The notes: generated from the letters alone by a model not told the origin. Positions 45,372-53,933 are shown, counted from the first letter of the stretch. The stretch: 64,000 nt of DNA from QHWK01 sp035259385 (GCA_035259385.1 DATFWL010000130.1:1-64000), one strand, 5' to 3'. Numbers and translations are program-made.

Positions 45372-46487
45372 TCAAATGCCAACGAACAGCCGACGCCGGT
45401 GCATCTCGACCATCACGACGGCCCACAGCCCGACGTACGCGATCGCGTAGGCCAGCGACGCCGCTTCCGCCGGGCGCAGCCACGACGCGAACGTGTGGCG
45501 GTAGAGAAACCCCTTCAGCGTGTCGTCGCCGCCGATGAGCCAGCGCGTCAGCACGCTGTCGAATCCGACCGAGAGAAAATACGCGGCCAGCGGGTTGCGT
45601 CCGTACGCGGCGAAGGGGCGGGACCAGGCGCGCCAGCCGAGCGCGTCGATGAGCCAGTGGCACACGGCCAGCGTCTGCGCCGCCAGCCCCGCGCTGAAGA
45701 TCGCAAACGAACTGGTCCACAGGTTCTTGTTGATCGGCAACACGCGCCCCCACGCGAGGCCGACGCCTGTTGCGACAACGCCGGCGGCGAACAGCCACAG
45801 CGATCGGTATGGCACGCGCGGTTCCTTCAACCAGTCGCCGGCGAAGACGCCGCACAGCGCCGTGGCGATCGCCGGCAGCGTGCTGAGCAGGCCCTCGGGA
45901 TCGTAGAGCGGCGTCAGCAGGTGACGCCCGAGGATCGCGCGATCGACGAACGACGCCAGGTTGCCGGCCGGCGTCAGCACGCCGGCGCCGGCGCCCGGGA
46001 CCGGGACGGCGATCAGCAGCAGCCAGTAACCGGCGAGCAGCATGGCCGCGGCGGTCACCTGCTGGCGCCACGACGCGAACTCGGTGAGCAATGCGACCGC
46101 GGCATAGACGATCGCGATCCGCTGCAGGACGCCCGGGATCCGGAAGCTCGCGAACTGCAGCGGCGGCGGCGTCTCGATCGCGTTGAGCACGAGGCCGAGG
46201 AGAAAGAGAATCGCCGCCCGGCGGAACACGTGAATGCGGACGACGCGCGCTTCGCCATGCCGGCGCGCGAGCGCGTAGGGAACCGCCGCGCCCATCGCGA
46301 ACAGCAGGAACGGGAAGACGAGATCGGTCGGCGTCCAGCCATGCCACGCCGCATGATCGAGCGGCGCGTAGACCGCCGTCCACGTGCCCGGTGTGCTGAC
46401 CAGGATCATCCCGGCAATGGTGAGACCGCGGAAGACGTCGAGGGACTCTAAACGAGCGGGTGGATCGCTGATGTGCGGCAACGGCAA
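45372..46487 (-). CDS. HGSNAT/NagX-like membrane acyltransferase (DUF5009)
   Basis: Heparan-alpha-glucosaminide N-acetyltransferase-like membrane protein; the bacterial NagX group is tied to N-acetylglucosamine use. 371 residues with about ten spans. Typical motifs: LESLDVFRGLTIAGMILVST at the start, TPTDLVFPFLLFAMG, FRIPGVLQRIAIVYAAVALL, YDPEGLLSTLPAIATALCG and RNPLAAYFLSVG. The family moves acetyl groups across membranes to amino sugars. Upstream of the MFS gene on the same strand and separated from it by the CCTTCCTG tract. A plain acyltransferase-3 alternative is less likely given the LQRIA and YDPEG motifs. Confidence 0.85.
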   Translation of the reverse strand: MPLPHISDPPARLESLDVFRGLTIAGMILVSTPGTWTAVYAPLDHAAWHGWTPTDLVFPFLLFAMGAAVPYALARRHGEARVVRIHVFRRAAILFLLGLVLNAIETPPPLQFASFRIPGVLQRIAIVYAAVALLTEFASWRQQVTAAAMLLAGYWLLLIAVPVPGAGAGVLTPAGNLASFVDRAILGRHLLTPLYDPEGLLSTLPAIATALCGVFAGDWLKEPRVPYRSLWLFAAGVVATGVGLAWGRVLPINKNLWTSSFAIFSAGLAAQTLAVCHWLIDALGWRAWSRPFAAYGRNPLAAYFLSVGFDSVLTRWLIGGDDTLKGFLYRHTFASWLRPAEAASLAYAIAYVGLWAVVMVEMHRRRLFVGI

Positions 46488-46597
46488 TTAAGAATTAAGA
46501 AGTAAGAATTAAGAATTCGTGAACACGGCTCTCCGCTGCCGATTGTCTTGACAGCGTGCCACGAATTCTTAATTCTTAATTCCTAATTCTTAATTGC
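46484..46597. repeat. AT-rich AATTAAG palindromic element, copy 2
   Basis: Arms gcaattaagaattaagaagt and, inverted, ttcctaattcttaattgc around a GC-rich core of about 45 bases that starts cgtgaacacgg and ends gcgtgccacg. Same architecture as 25838-25956; the cores differ but share short words (cgctgcc). Confidence 0.93.
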
Positions 46598-46603
46598 GCG
46601 CGA

Positions 46604-47593
46604 TCAGTAATCGCAGACGTTCCGCCTGATGGGGAGCGTCACGCGCACCGAGGCCGGGCGGGAGAATACCTCGTTCGAGCGGGCGAAGCCGTCGAGAAAC
46701 CAGTCCATCACGTGCATCTGCGTCTTGTACTTGCCCAGCGCCGTGCGCTTGGTCCTCGTCTCGGCTGGAGTCAGCGGGAAGCGCAGCCAGCCCGAGACGC
46801 CGCCGCGCAGCCCTGGCGGCGGAGCCAGCCGCGTCTCCTCGTCCTCGAACGGCCACGAGTAGAAATGCACGATGTAGTTCAGCACGTCGGCGGAGAAATC
46901 GGGCTGCACCCGCTTCACGTCGGTGAAGGCGTCGGCGAGGAAGAACCACGCCGCGCAGTGATCGGCATGCTGATCTTCCTTGCGTGGCACGACGATCATC
47001 GTCGGCTTGAAGTCGGCGATGATCAGCGCCAGTTCCTGCGAGAGATCCTCGCCGCGATACCTGGTGTCGGGCACGACGATCTCCGACTTCGGCGGCCGAT
47101 CCTGCTTCGTATACGGAGATCGATACGCCGCCCGGCGTTCCGACCAGTAGGTGCGCATCAGTTTCGCGAGGCCGCCGTCGGGGAAGCCGAGGAACGTGTA
47201 CGACGCCTTGTCGAGCCCGAGCGCCAGCAGCGCGTTCCGCGCCTCGCGCCGCCGTTGGCGGCCGTAGCCGCGGTAATCGGTCGGGGCGGGCGACTCGACG
47301 TGGTCCTCGGTCTTCACGCCCTCGGGGTAGCCATCGCCGTCGGTGAGGTACACCACGTTGACGCGCCCGCCAGTCTCGTGGACCCGTTCCATCAGGCCGC
47401 CTGCGCCGAGCGTCTCGTCGTCCGGATGGGGCGCGACGACGAGAAGGCGGGTCTGGGGCGGCACCTCGAGCGTCGGCGGTGGCTGATAACGTCGCGCGGC
47501 ATGTCGCCGGCCACTGGCGGTCAGGTCCTTCGGCGAGCACAGCAGCCCTACAGCAATCGCCGTAACTGCTGACAGACGCACTATTCCCGTCAT
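46604..47593 (-). CDS. PIG-L family deacetylase, exported
   Basis: LmbE/PIG-L zinc hydrolase, typically removing N-acetyl groups from GlcNAc-type sugars. 329 residues; hydrophobic N-terminus MTGIVRLSAVTAIAVGLLCS suggests export or anchoring. The metal motif VVAPHPDDETLGAGGLMERV is intact, with a second His motif EDQHADHCAAWFF; LTDGDGYPEG and LGFPDGGL follow the family pattern. The ATG overlaps the stop of the BNR gene (ATGA) on the same strand, so they are translationally coupled. Substrate unknown; the C-terminal part (PPPGLRGGVSGWLRFPL) is not a known domain. Confidence 0.87.
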   Translation of the reverse strand: MTGIVRLSAVTAIAVGLLCSPKDLTASGRRHAARRYQPPPTLEVPPQTRLLVVAPHPDDETLGAGGLMERVHETGGRVNVVYLTDGDGYPEGVKTEDHVESPAPTDYRGYGRQRRREARNALLALGLDKASYTFLGFPDGGLAKLMRTYWSERRAAYRSPYTKQDRPPKSEIVVPDTRYRGEDLSQELALIIADFKPTMIVVPRKEDQHADHCAAWFFLADAFTDVKRVQPDFSADVLNYIVHFYSWPFEDEETRLAPPPGLRGGVSGWLRFPLTPAETRTKRTALGKYKTQMHVMDWFLDGFARSNEVFSRPASVRVTLPIRRNVCDY

Positions 47594-50562
47594 CTCACGG
47601 TAGAGGTGAGCAATCGGCGTACCCGCGTTTCGAGCGCGGCGACCGCGGTTGTCGCCTGCCGCGTGGGGGCGCGATCTGCACCTTCCACGACGTCGTACGC
47701 GGTGGCGAGGTCGGTGTTCACAGCTTCCAGTGCCTTATCGGATCGACCGGGTGCCGGCTGTTGGGCGCCTTCCGACGGCGCCTGCCGGCCGCTTGCGGCG
47801 AACGTTTGATTCATCAAGTCGGCGAGTTTGGTTGCGAGCGTGAACTGCTGGGTGAGTCCAAGCGCGTTGATTGTGGCACGCGGATCCATTTTCAGGGTCA
47901 ACGGTTGCGTCAGTGTCGTCCCGTCAGCGGTCAGTTTCACCGTATACAGCCCTGGCAGCGCGAGCACCCCAAGCGGCTCGAGCGGCGTGTCGCGGTAGAT
48001 CGCCGAAATCGGGAAGTCGCGCTGAACGGCGCCTGGCCGAGGGTAGCGCAGGTCCCACACGAACCGATGCATGCCCTTCGATGCCGGCAGCGTCCGCAGG
48101 GGACGCGCCCAGTACATCGGCACGTTGATCGCCCTCTCGTCGTACGGCTCCGGTTTGTCGTCGCTCGAATAACGACGGACGAGTCGCCCGGCTGAAGCCG
48201 TCGCGCCGCGACTGTAGATTTCGAGCGTCACGGGACCGCGCGCGTCGCTCGCCAGGTAGTAGTCGATCACCGCGCCGTCGGGCGGATTTTGAGCGGCGGG
48301 CACTTCCGGCGGCAGCGGCGTGTCGGTGTTCTGGTTGCGGCGCAGGCGATAGGCGACGGCCGGTTTGAAGAGGATCACCGGACGCGCGGAGGCTTCAGCC
48401 GAGCGTCCGATCTGCCGCAGCGGCGTGATGTTGTCGAGGATCCAGAAACCGCGGCCGTGCGTCGCGACGGCGACATCGTCCCCATGGACGATCAGATCGC
48501 GCACCGACGTGTGCGGGAGGTTCAGGGTGATCGACTGCCAGCTGTCGCCGTCGTCGAACGAGACGTACACGTCACGCTCGGTGCCTGCGAAGAGCAGGCC
48601 GCGCGTCGCCGGATCTTCACGGACGACGTTGACCGGCGCGGTGTCGGCGAGGCCGCGTGTGATCTTCGTCCACGACTTTCCCCCGTCTCGCGTGCGGAAG
48701 ACGAGCGGCGTCAGATCGTCCACGCGGAACCGCGAGACCGAGATGTACGCGGTCGCCTGATCGAAGTGCGACGCGTCGATCTGCGTGACCTTGCTCCATG
48801 CGCTCAGCTCGGGCGGCGTGACGTTGGTCCAGGTTGCGCCGCCGTCCCGCGTCACGTGCACGGCGCCGTCGTCAGAGCCGGTCCAGATCACGTTCACGTT
48901 GAGCGGCGAGGGGCCGATCGCATAGATCACGCCGCGGTGCTCGGCCTTCCGCGCATCGTCGAGATAGACGCCGAGCGATGGCGGCACGCCCGGATTGGCA
49001 CGGGACAGGTCTCCGCTGATCTTCGTCCAGCTCCGTCCGCCGTTGAGGGTCTTGTAGAGAAACTGGGTCGCGTAGAGCAGGAGGTGCGGATCGGCCTTCG
49101 AGAACAGGACCGGTGCCGTGCGAACGAACCGATCCGCGCCGCCGCGGACGACGATCGGACCGACGTTCTGCACCTCGCCGGTGCGCTCGTCGTAGCGCGT
49201 CACCTTGCCTCCGTAGACGATGCCGGGGTGCAACGGATCCGGTGCCGCATAGCCGTACTCCTCGAGGCCGACTGGATGCCACTCGCGGAAGGTGATCTCG
49301 CCGTAGTCGCTGCGCGAGGCGACGCCTGCCGATCCGCTTTCCTGCTGCCCGCCGTACAGCCAGTACGGGAAGCGATTGTCGGCGGCGACGTGGAACATCT
49401 GTGCCGTCGGCTGGTTGTACCACGAACTCCACGTCTCGCCGCCGTTGACGGTGATGGTTGCGCCCTGATCGGCGGCAATCAGGATGATGCGCGGATTGGT
49501 CGGGTTGATCCAGATCGTATGGTAGTCGTCGCCGCCGGGCGCGCCCTTGATCGCGGTGAACGTCCGTCCGCCGTCCGTCGATCGATAGGTGGACGTGTTG
49601 GCCGCATAGACGATATCGGCGTTCGTGGGATCGACGCGCACGTTCGCGAAGTCGTCGCCGCGGCCCCAGACGCGTGCCTCCGTGTTCACCTGATTCCAGG
49701 TCGCGCCCGCGTCATCCGAGCGATAGAGCCCGGACGTGCGCGCGGTGACCCAGGCGTAGATGCGCTGCGGATTGGCTGGTGCGATGCCGATGCCGATGCG
49801 GCTCAACCCGTCGGCGCGCGTCGGCAGACCGCGCGTCAGCGGCTGCCATGTCGATCCGCCGTCGGTCGACTTGTAGAGACCGCTCGCCGGACCGGCGTAG
49901 GCGTTGTCGTATTCCCACGGTCCCTGGCGGGCCGCCCAGAGGACCGCGTAGACCGCCTGCGCGTTCGACGGATCGAACACGAGGTCGATCGCCCCGGTGT
50001 CGTCGTCGCGGAACAGCACCTTCTCGAAGGTTCGTCCGCCGTCGGTCGATCGGAACACGCCGCGTTCGGGATTGGCGCCGTAGGGGTGGCCGAGGGCGGC
50101 CACGAACAGGCGATTCGGGTCGCCCGGATCGACGATGGCCGCGCCAATCTGCCGCGCGTCGCGCAGGCCGAGGTGCTGCCACGTCAGACCGGCGTCGGTC
50201 GACTTGTAGATGCCGTCGCCGACCGAGAGATCGGGACGCTGCAGACCTTCGCCGCTGCCGACGTAGACGATGTTCGGGTCGGAGGGCGCGACGGCAATCG
50301 TTCCGATCGACTGTGTCGGCTGATCGTCGAAGATCGGTGTCCAGGTGGATCCGTAGTCGGTCGTTTTCCACACGCCGCCGTTGTTGACGCCGATATAGAA
50401 GACGTTCGGTTGCTGCGCGACCCCGGCCGCGCCGACAGTCCGCCCGCCGCGAAATGGGCCGACGTGTCGCCACCTGAGGTCGGCGTACACCGACGGGTCG
50501 ACGCCTTGTGCGGTCGCAACGACAGCTGCGGCCGCGAAAACGGCAGTGAGAAATGTGCGCAC
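47590..50562 (-). CDS. exported BNR/sortilin-like beta-propeller glycosyl hydrolase-type protein
   Basis: VPS10/sortilin-like or BNR-repeat protein abundant in Acidobacteria. 990 residues, signal peptide MRTFLTAVFAAAAVVATAQG. Many Asp-box (BNR) motifs: GGVWKTTDYGSTWTPIFDDQ, GIYKSTDAGLTWQHLG, GVFRSTDGGRTFEKV, GLYKSTDGGSTWQPL, TYRSTDGGRTFTAI, FRTRDGGKSWTKI and YVSFDDGDSWQSITLNLPH, forming two propellers. A C-terminal Ig-like region ends with VVEGADRAPTRQ and a short helix. Activity unknown. Oddities: REP-like halves lie in frame at about 48385-48408 (encoding RSAEASARP) and 48190-48206. The last four bases overlap the PIG-L start. Confidence 0.86.
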   Translation of the reverse strand: MRTFLTAVFAAAAVVATAQGVDPSVYADLRWRHVGPFRGGRTVGAAGVAQQPNVFYIGVNNGGVWKTTDYGSTWTPIFDDQPTQSIGTIAVAPSDPNIVYVGSGEGLQRPDLSVGDGIYKSTDAGLTWQHLGLRDARQIGAAIVDPGDPNRLFVAALGHPYGANPERGVFRSTDGGRTFEKVLFRDDDTGAIDLVFDPSNAQAVYAVLWAARQGPWEYDNAYAGPASGLYKSTDGGSTWQPLTRGLPTRADGLSRIGIGIAPANPQRIYAWVTARTSGLYRSDDAGATWNQVNTEARVWGRGDDFANVRVDPTNADIVYAANTSTYRSTDGGRTFTAIKGAPGGDDYHTIWINPTNPRIILIAADQGATITVNGGETWSSWYNQPTAQMFHVAADNRFPYWLYGGQQESGSAGVASRSDYGEITFREWHPVGLEEYGYAAPDPLHPGIVYGGKVTRYDERTGEVQNVGPIVVRGGADRFVRTAPVLFSKADPHLLLYATQFLYKTLNGGRSWTKISGDLSRANPGVPPSLGVYLDDARKAEHRGVIYAIGPSPLNVNVIWTGSDDGAVHVTRDGGATWTNVTPPELSAWSKVTQIDASHFDQATAYISVSRFRVDDLTPLVFRTRDGGKSWTKITRGLADTAPVNVVREDPATRGLLFAGTERDVYVSFDDGDSWQSITLNLPHTSVRDLIVHGDDVAVATHGRGFWILDNITPLRQIGRSAEASARPVILFKPAVAYRLRRNQNTDTPLPPEVPAAQNPPDGAVIDYYLASDARGPVTLEIYSRGATASAGRLVRRYSSDDKPEPYDERAINVPMYWARPLRTLPASKGMHRFVWDLRYPRPGAVQRDFPISAIYRDTPLEPLGVLALPGLYTVKLTADGTTLTQPLTLKMDPRATINALGLTQQFTLATKLADLMNQTFAASGRQAPSEGAQQPAPGRSDKALEAVNTDLATAYDVVEGADRAPTRQATTAVAALETRVRRLLTSTVR
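48383..48408. repeat. REP-like half inside the BNR gene
   Basis: ggaggcttcagccgagcgtc matches the arm of the GTAGCGCGAAGGCTTCAGCC family. It is read in frame in the minus-strand BNR protein. A weaker match (cggctgaagccgtcgcg) lies at 48190-48206 in the same gene. Confidence 0.65.
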
Positions 50563-50576
50563 GACCGAATTATGAC

Positions 50577-50663
50577 GTGACGCTCGGCTAAAGCCTCGCG
50601 CTACGCCGTAGAAGCTGGCGCTTCTCGCGCGGTGCAGCTAGCCCCCAGCCCCGAGCCCCGACT
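50577..50663. repeat. REP half joined to a GGGGCTC half
   Basis: gacgctcggctaaagcctcgcgctac is a REP-like arm; after about 24 bases comes gctagcccccagccccgagc, an arm of the heptamer family. Both lie in the 130-base gap between the divergent BNR and peroxiredoxin genes. Confidence 0.75.
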
Positions 50664-50692
50664 GTGTTATCGTTTTCGGCCAGAGGAGGCTT

Positions 50693-51250
50693 ATGAGGAA
50701 GGTGCTGCGCCTGCTGCCGCTCGCCATCGTCGCGTGCGGGCTCGTCGCCGGCCCGGCTGCCGCCCAGACCTCGACCGAACTCAAGGTCGGTGATCAGGCG
50801 CCGGACTTCACCCTTCAGGCCACTGACGGCAAGACCTACACCTTGAGCAGTCTCAAGGGCAAATGGGTCGTGCTGGCGTGGTTCCCGAAGGCGTTCACGG
50901 CCGGTTGAACGGCCGAATGCAACTCGCTCCGTGAGAGCGGGGGACTGATTCGGAAGTTCGACGCGGCGTACTTCATGATCAGCGTCGACACCCTGGCCGA
51001 CAACAAGGCGTTCGCCGAGAAAGAGCACGCCGACTTCCCGATGCTCGCGAACCCGGACAAGAAGGTGGCCTTTGCGTACGGCGTGATTCCCGCCGACGCG
51101 TCGCCGGAGCGCCAGTTCGCGCGTCGTTACACCTTCTACATCGATCCGACCGGCAAGATCGCGGACATCGACAAGGCGGTGAAGCCGGCCACATCCGGCC
51201 AGGACATCGTCACGCACCTGGAAGCGTTGAAGGTTCCGGAAAAGAAGTAG
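50693..51250 (+). CDS. exported peroxiredoxin with probable selenocysteine (in-frame TGA)
   Basis: AhpC/TSA-type peroxiredoxin, reducing peroxides with a peroxidatic Cys or Sec. 185 residues if the TGA at 50906-50908 is read as Sec72. The flanks read VVLAWFPKAFTAG, then TGA, then TAECNSLRESGG; the stop codon takes exactly the place of the peroxidatic cysteine in the family FT.GC motif. The same frame continues for 113 more residues (FMISVDTLADNKAFAEKEHA, DFPMLANPDKKVAFAYGVIP) to a TAG stop. A second Cys four residues on could be resolving. Signal peptide MRKVLRLLPLAIVACGLVAG and AGAGGAGG-like ribosome site before the ATG at 50693. A SECIS-like hairpin lies at 50923-50941. A nonsense error is the alternative. 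Confidence 0.85.
50923..50941 (+). promoter_or_regulatory. SECIS-like hairpin downstream of the peroxiredoxin TGA
   Basis: CTCGCTC and GAGCGGG-type bases (50935-50941) form a 7-bp stem with one G.T pair, closing a 5-base loop CGTGA. The loop begins 21 bases after the TGA, inside the 16-37-base distance known for bacterial SECIS elements, and has G in the second loop position, as the bacterial consensus expects. It lies in the coding region, as bacterial SECIS do. Confidence 0.55.
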
Positions 51251-51255
51251 CGCCC

Positions 51256-51312
51256 GGACGTAGCGCGAAGGCTTGACGCGAGTGACAGATGCTCGCGAGG
51301 CCGCCTTCGCGC
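51256..51312. repeat. REP-like palindrome after the peroxiredoxin
   Basis: ggacgtagcgcgaaggcttg is followed by a spacer (agtgacagatgctcgcgagg) and the facing ccttcgcgct. A member of the GTAGCGCGAAGGC family, with an altered core. It separates the converging peroxiredoxin and lipoprotein genes. Confidence 0.75.
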
Positions 51313-51322
51313 TGCCCCATCG

Positions 51323-52411
51323 CTAGAAACAGCTGGTCGCGGCGATCTCGTCCCGCTTCCTCTTGAACGCAGCCGCCCAGTCGGCCACACTGCCTCCGCT
51401 CTCCCCGTTCAATCCCGGCTTTTCTCCAAACCGCGCGGCGAGGAAGAGATCCTGAATCTGCGTGTCGGTGAGCTCGCCAAGCAGATCCGAGAGGAAGCTG
51501 CGGCCGACTTCCGAGATGATCGGATTGATCAGCGTGCCGCTCTGCGATGGCGGCATGTTCGCGACGCAGTGCGCCTCGTCCTTCCAGATCGGTGTGCGCG
51601 ACCACTCACGAAGGTTCGCGCTGCTCCGGTCCGCGCTGTTCACCAGCGTCGCGGTGCCGAAGGTGAGGCCGAGATCGTGGATCAGCATGAACGTCGCCGG
51701 ACATGTTCCGAGCTCGTGCTTCGACGTGTCCTCGTCGACGCAGATCAGTTTCTGCTGTTCCGCCTTGTTGTCGGTGTGCTGCAGCATCACGGCGAGCAGT
51801 TTCAGCGCGTCTCGGTGGGCGAGCGGCGCGCCGCCGGCGCGCTCGTCGACGCGATCCAGTTCCGGCCACGCCCACCCCGGCCCGACGCTTGGCGCTTCCA
51901 TCTCGCGGCCGGGCATCTTCCGCTCGATGGCCGCGTAGTCGAAGCGCGCCTCGCCGTCGGCAACGCGATCGCCGTGGAGCGTGCTCGGGCAGCCCCGGCA
52001 GATCACATGAACGGGGTAGAGCACGTCAGCGCCGAAGCCGAGCGCCCAGAACAGACGCGTCGCGGCAACGCCCGCGAAGATCTCGTTGTTGTCGCGTCCG
52101 TACCGGACCTTCAAGCGATTGTCGTCCGGCAGTTCGCACCCGAACTTCGGCGTCGTGCCAGTGAACGCTTCCTTGTAGTACCGGCACGTGACCGTCGCGT
52201 TCGGCGCGAAGGCGCCTTTACCCTGCGGCCCGCGCGTCACGTTCATCGATCGGATGTCGGTGCGCCGCCAGACCTGCGCGTGCCTGATCGCGGCCATGCG
52301 TTCGTCCGCGGTGATGTACGCGCGATCGGGGTGGCGGCTGAGCCCAAGGTTGGCGCACCCGATCGCCAGCGCAGAGGCGATCAACGCACCAGTCACCAAT
52401 TGAGTACGCAC
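51323..52411 (-). CDS. lipoprotein of unknown function, faintly like an atypical kinase
   Basis: 362 residues from a GTG at 52411; the lipobox LAIGC (Cys near residue 19) supports a lipoprotein. No confident family. The order of motifs recalls HipA/FAM20/PI3K-like atypical kinases: RLKVRYGRDNNEIFAGVAAT (possible Lys and a Glu), ALGFGADVLYPVHVICRGCP, AVMLQHTDNKAEQQKLICVD (in place of the N.DRH loop) and LIHDLGLTFGTATL (like the metal-binding D-x-G loop). Several paired cysteines (ICRGC, LGTC, CVD) may form disulfides outside the cell. This is inference from pattern only; a structural search should decide. It diverges from the SPFH gene across about 264 bases. Confidence 0.65.
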   Translation of the reverse strand: MRTQLVTGALIASALAIGCANLGLSRHPDRAYITADERMAAIRHAQVWRRTDIRSMNVTRGPQGKGAFAPNATVTCRYYKEAFTGTTPKFGCELPDDNRLKVRYGRDNNEIFAGVAATRLFWALGFGADVLYPVHVICRGCPSTLHGDRVADGEARFDYAAIERKMPGREMEAPSVGPGWAWPELDRVDERAGGAPLAHRDALKLLAVMLQHTDNKAEQQKLICVDEDTSKHELGTCPATFMLIHDLGLTFGTATLVNSADRSSANLREWSRTPIWKDEAHCVANMPPSQSGTLINPIISEVGRSFLSDLLGELTDTQIQDLFLAARFGEKPGLNGESGGSVADWAAAFKRKRDEIAATSCF

Positions 52412-52675
52412 CAGTCGGGCTGAATTGCAAGAAGGGGTCCAATCGAGTCCTTGCGACGATCTCGAACGGTTGTGACCCCGAAGAGCTCGAACCACGTACG
52501 CCGATCGCCCGCGTGTCTGCCGACACACGCCGTGCGCTCGCCGACACGAGGGTTGCGCCGTCGAACCGAGTCGAATCAACTAGTTGCGTGTGGCGATGCG
52601 GTTGCTCTCCGAGTGTCCGGGCTCGTCGACCGGCGCAGCGTCAGCGGCGGCGGTGAGCCGGATCGGAGGCAGACC

Positions 52676-53932
52676 ATGTTGTTCGTGAAGTACGTGCTGA
52701 CGGCGATGGCAATCGGGTTGTTCGGCGCAGCCGCCGCGGTGATCGCGATCGACGTCGCCGGCGCGTTGCGCGCCGCGCAGGCGGTGAGGGTGCGCTGGCG
52801 GACGGCGGCGCGGCTGGCACTGCTGGCGTGGGCGCCGCTGCTGCCGGCGCTCAGCATTCTCGTCGTGCCGAGCGGCATGGGTGCGGTGCGCGTGAGTCAG
52901 CTGTCCGGAACACTGTCGGGCACGCTGTACCCCGGAACTCATTTCATCCTGCCGCTGATGCACCGCGCGGAACTGTTCAACATCCGCGACCAGGTGTTCG
53001 CGACCAATCCGGGTGAGGGATCGAAGGATCAGGCGCCGGTGCTGAAGGTGTACAGCCGGGAAGGATTGCCGATCGGTCTCGGCGTCTCGGTGCGGTATCA
53101 GCTGGATCCGCAGCGGTTGTCGTACGTCGAGAGCAGTCTGCCACGGCCGGTTGAAACCGAGATCATGCCGCCGGTGGTCGCCAACGCGTTCCGTCAGACC
53201 ATCTCCGGTTACCTGGTTCGCGACGTCTTCTCGGCCAGGCGCGAAGAGGTGCGGCGGGCGGCCGCCGAGTCGATCACCAGGCGGCTCGCGTCCGACGGCA
53301 TCATCGTCAAGGAGGTGATGCTGCGCGACGTGTCGCTGCCGCCCGAGTACGCGAAAGGCCTCGAAGGCCTGCTGCTGAAGGCGCAGGAGAACGATCGCCT
53401 GTCGATCGATCTCGAGGTGAAGCAGAAGCTCGTGCGCACGGCGGAGCTCGAGGCGGAGGCGCTGAAAATGCGCCACGTCAAGGAAGCCGAGGGCCGCGCG
53501 CAGATCACCGTGCTCGAAGCCAAGGCGCAGGCCGATGCAATGCAGCACACGCTGCCGCTGAAGGAGAAGCAGATTCAGCAGAGCCGCCTCGAAGCCGAGG
53601 CGCGCAAAGAGGCGACCGTCAAGAACGCGGAAGCGGCAGCCGCGGCGAAGGTGATCGACAGCAAGGCGGAGCTCGAGAAGCGGAATCTGCTCGCGCAGGC
53701 CGACGCGCAGCGCGTGCGCGTGATGGCCGTCGCCGACGCGGAACGAATGAAGTCCGAAGCGCAGGTGCTGAACGAGAGTCCGCTGCTGATTCAGAAGATC
53801 GTCGCCGAGCGGCTCTCCGACAAGGTGCAGATCATGATGGTGCCGATGGACGGCAAGTTCTTCTTCACGAACGACGTGCTGAAGACGACGCCGATTGGTG
53901 GCTTCGGTGCGCCGCCGCTCGCACGGCACTGA
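52676..53932 (+). CDS. SPFH/band-7 domain protein (flotillin/prohibitin-like)
   Basis: Membrane-anchored SPFH protein, probably a large oligomer organising membrane regions. 418 residues from the ATG at 52676, preceded by GGAGG. Two N-terminal spans (KYVLTAMAIGLFGAAAAVIA and LALLAWAPLLPALSILVV), then the SPFH domain (VRVSQLSGTLSGTLYPGTHF, VYSREGLPIGLGVSVRYQLD, RRAAAESITRRLASDGIIVK). A long coiled coil (about 270-380, LEVKQKLVRTAELEAEALKM and KEKQIQQSRLEAEARKEATV) follows, and a C-terminal tail ending GGFGAPPLARH. The next gene starts 2 bases after its stop, so it heads a unit with the unknown secreted protein and perhaps the two-component genes. Confidence 0.88.
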   Translation: MLFVKYVLTAMAIGLFGAAAAVIAIDVAGALRAAQAVRVRWRTAARLALLAWAPLLPALSILVVPSGMGAVRVSQLSGTLSGTLYPGTHFILPLMHRAELFNIRDQVFATNPGEGSKDQAPVLKVYSREGLPIGLGVSVRYQLDPQRLSYVESSLPRPVETEIMPPVVANAFRQTISGYLVRDVFSARREEVRRAAAESITRRLASDGIIVKEVMLRDVSLPPEYAKGLEGLLLKAQENDRLSIDLEVKQKLVRTAELEAEALKMRHVKEAEGRAQITVLEAKAQADAMQHTLPLKEKQIQQSRLEAEARKEATVKNAEAAAAAKVIDSKAELEKRNLLAQADAQRVRVMAVADAERMKSEAQVLNESPLLIQKIVAERLSDKVQIMMVPMDGKFFFTNDVLKTTPIGGFGAPPLARH

Positions 53933-53933
53933 C

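Noticed and set aside
50693..51250. Two separate small genes, or a frameshifted pseudogene, at the peroxiredoxin
   Set aside because: Both halves are in the same frame, homology is continuous across the TGA, and the stop replaces the catalytic cysteine exactly.
52412..52675. Small gene upstream of the SPFH protein
   Set aside because: The open frame has no ribosome site or recognisable homology; the region more likely holds the divergent promoters.
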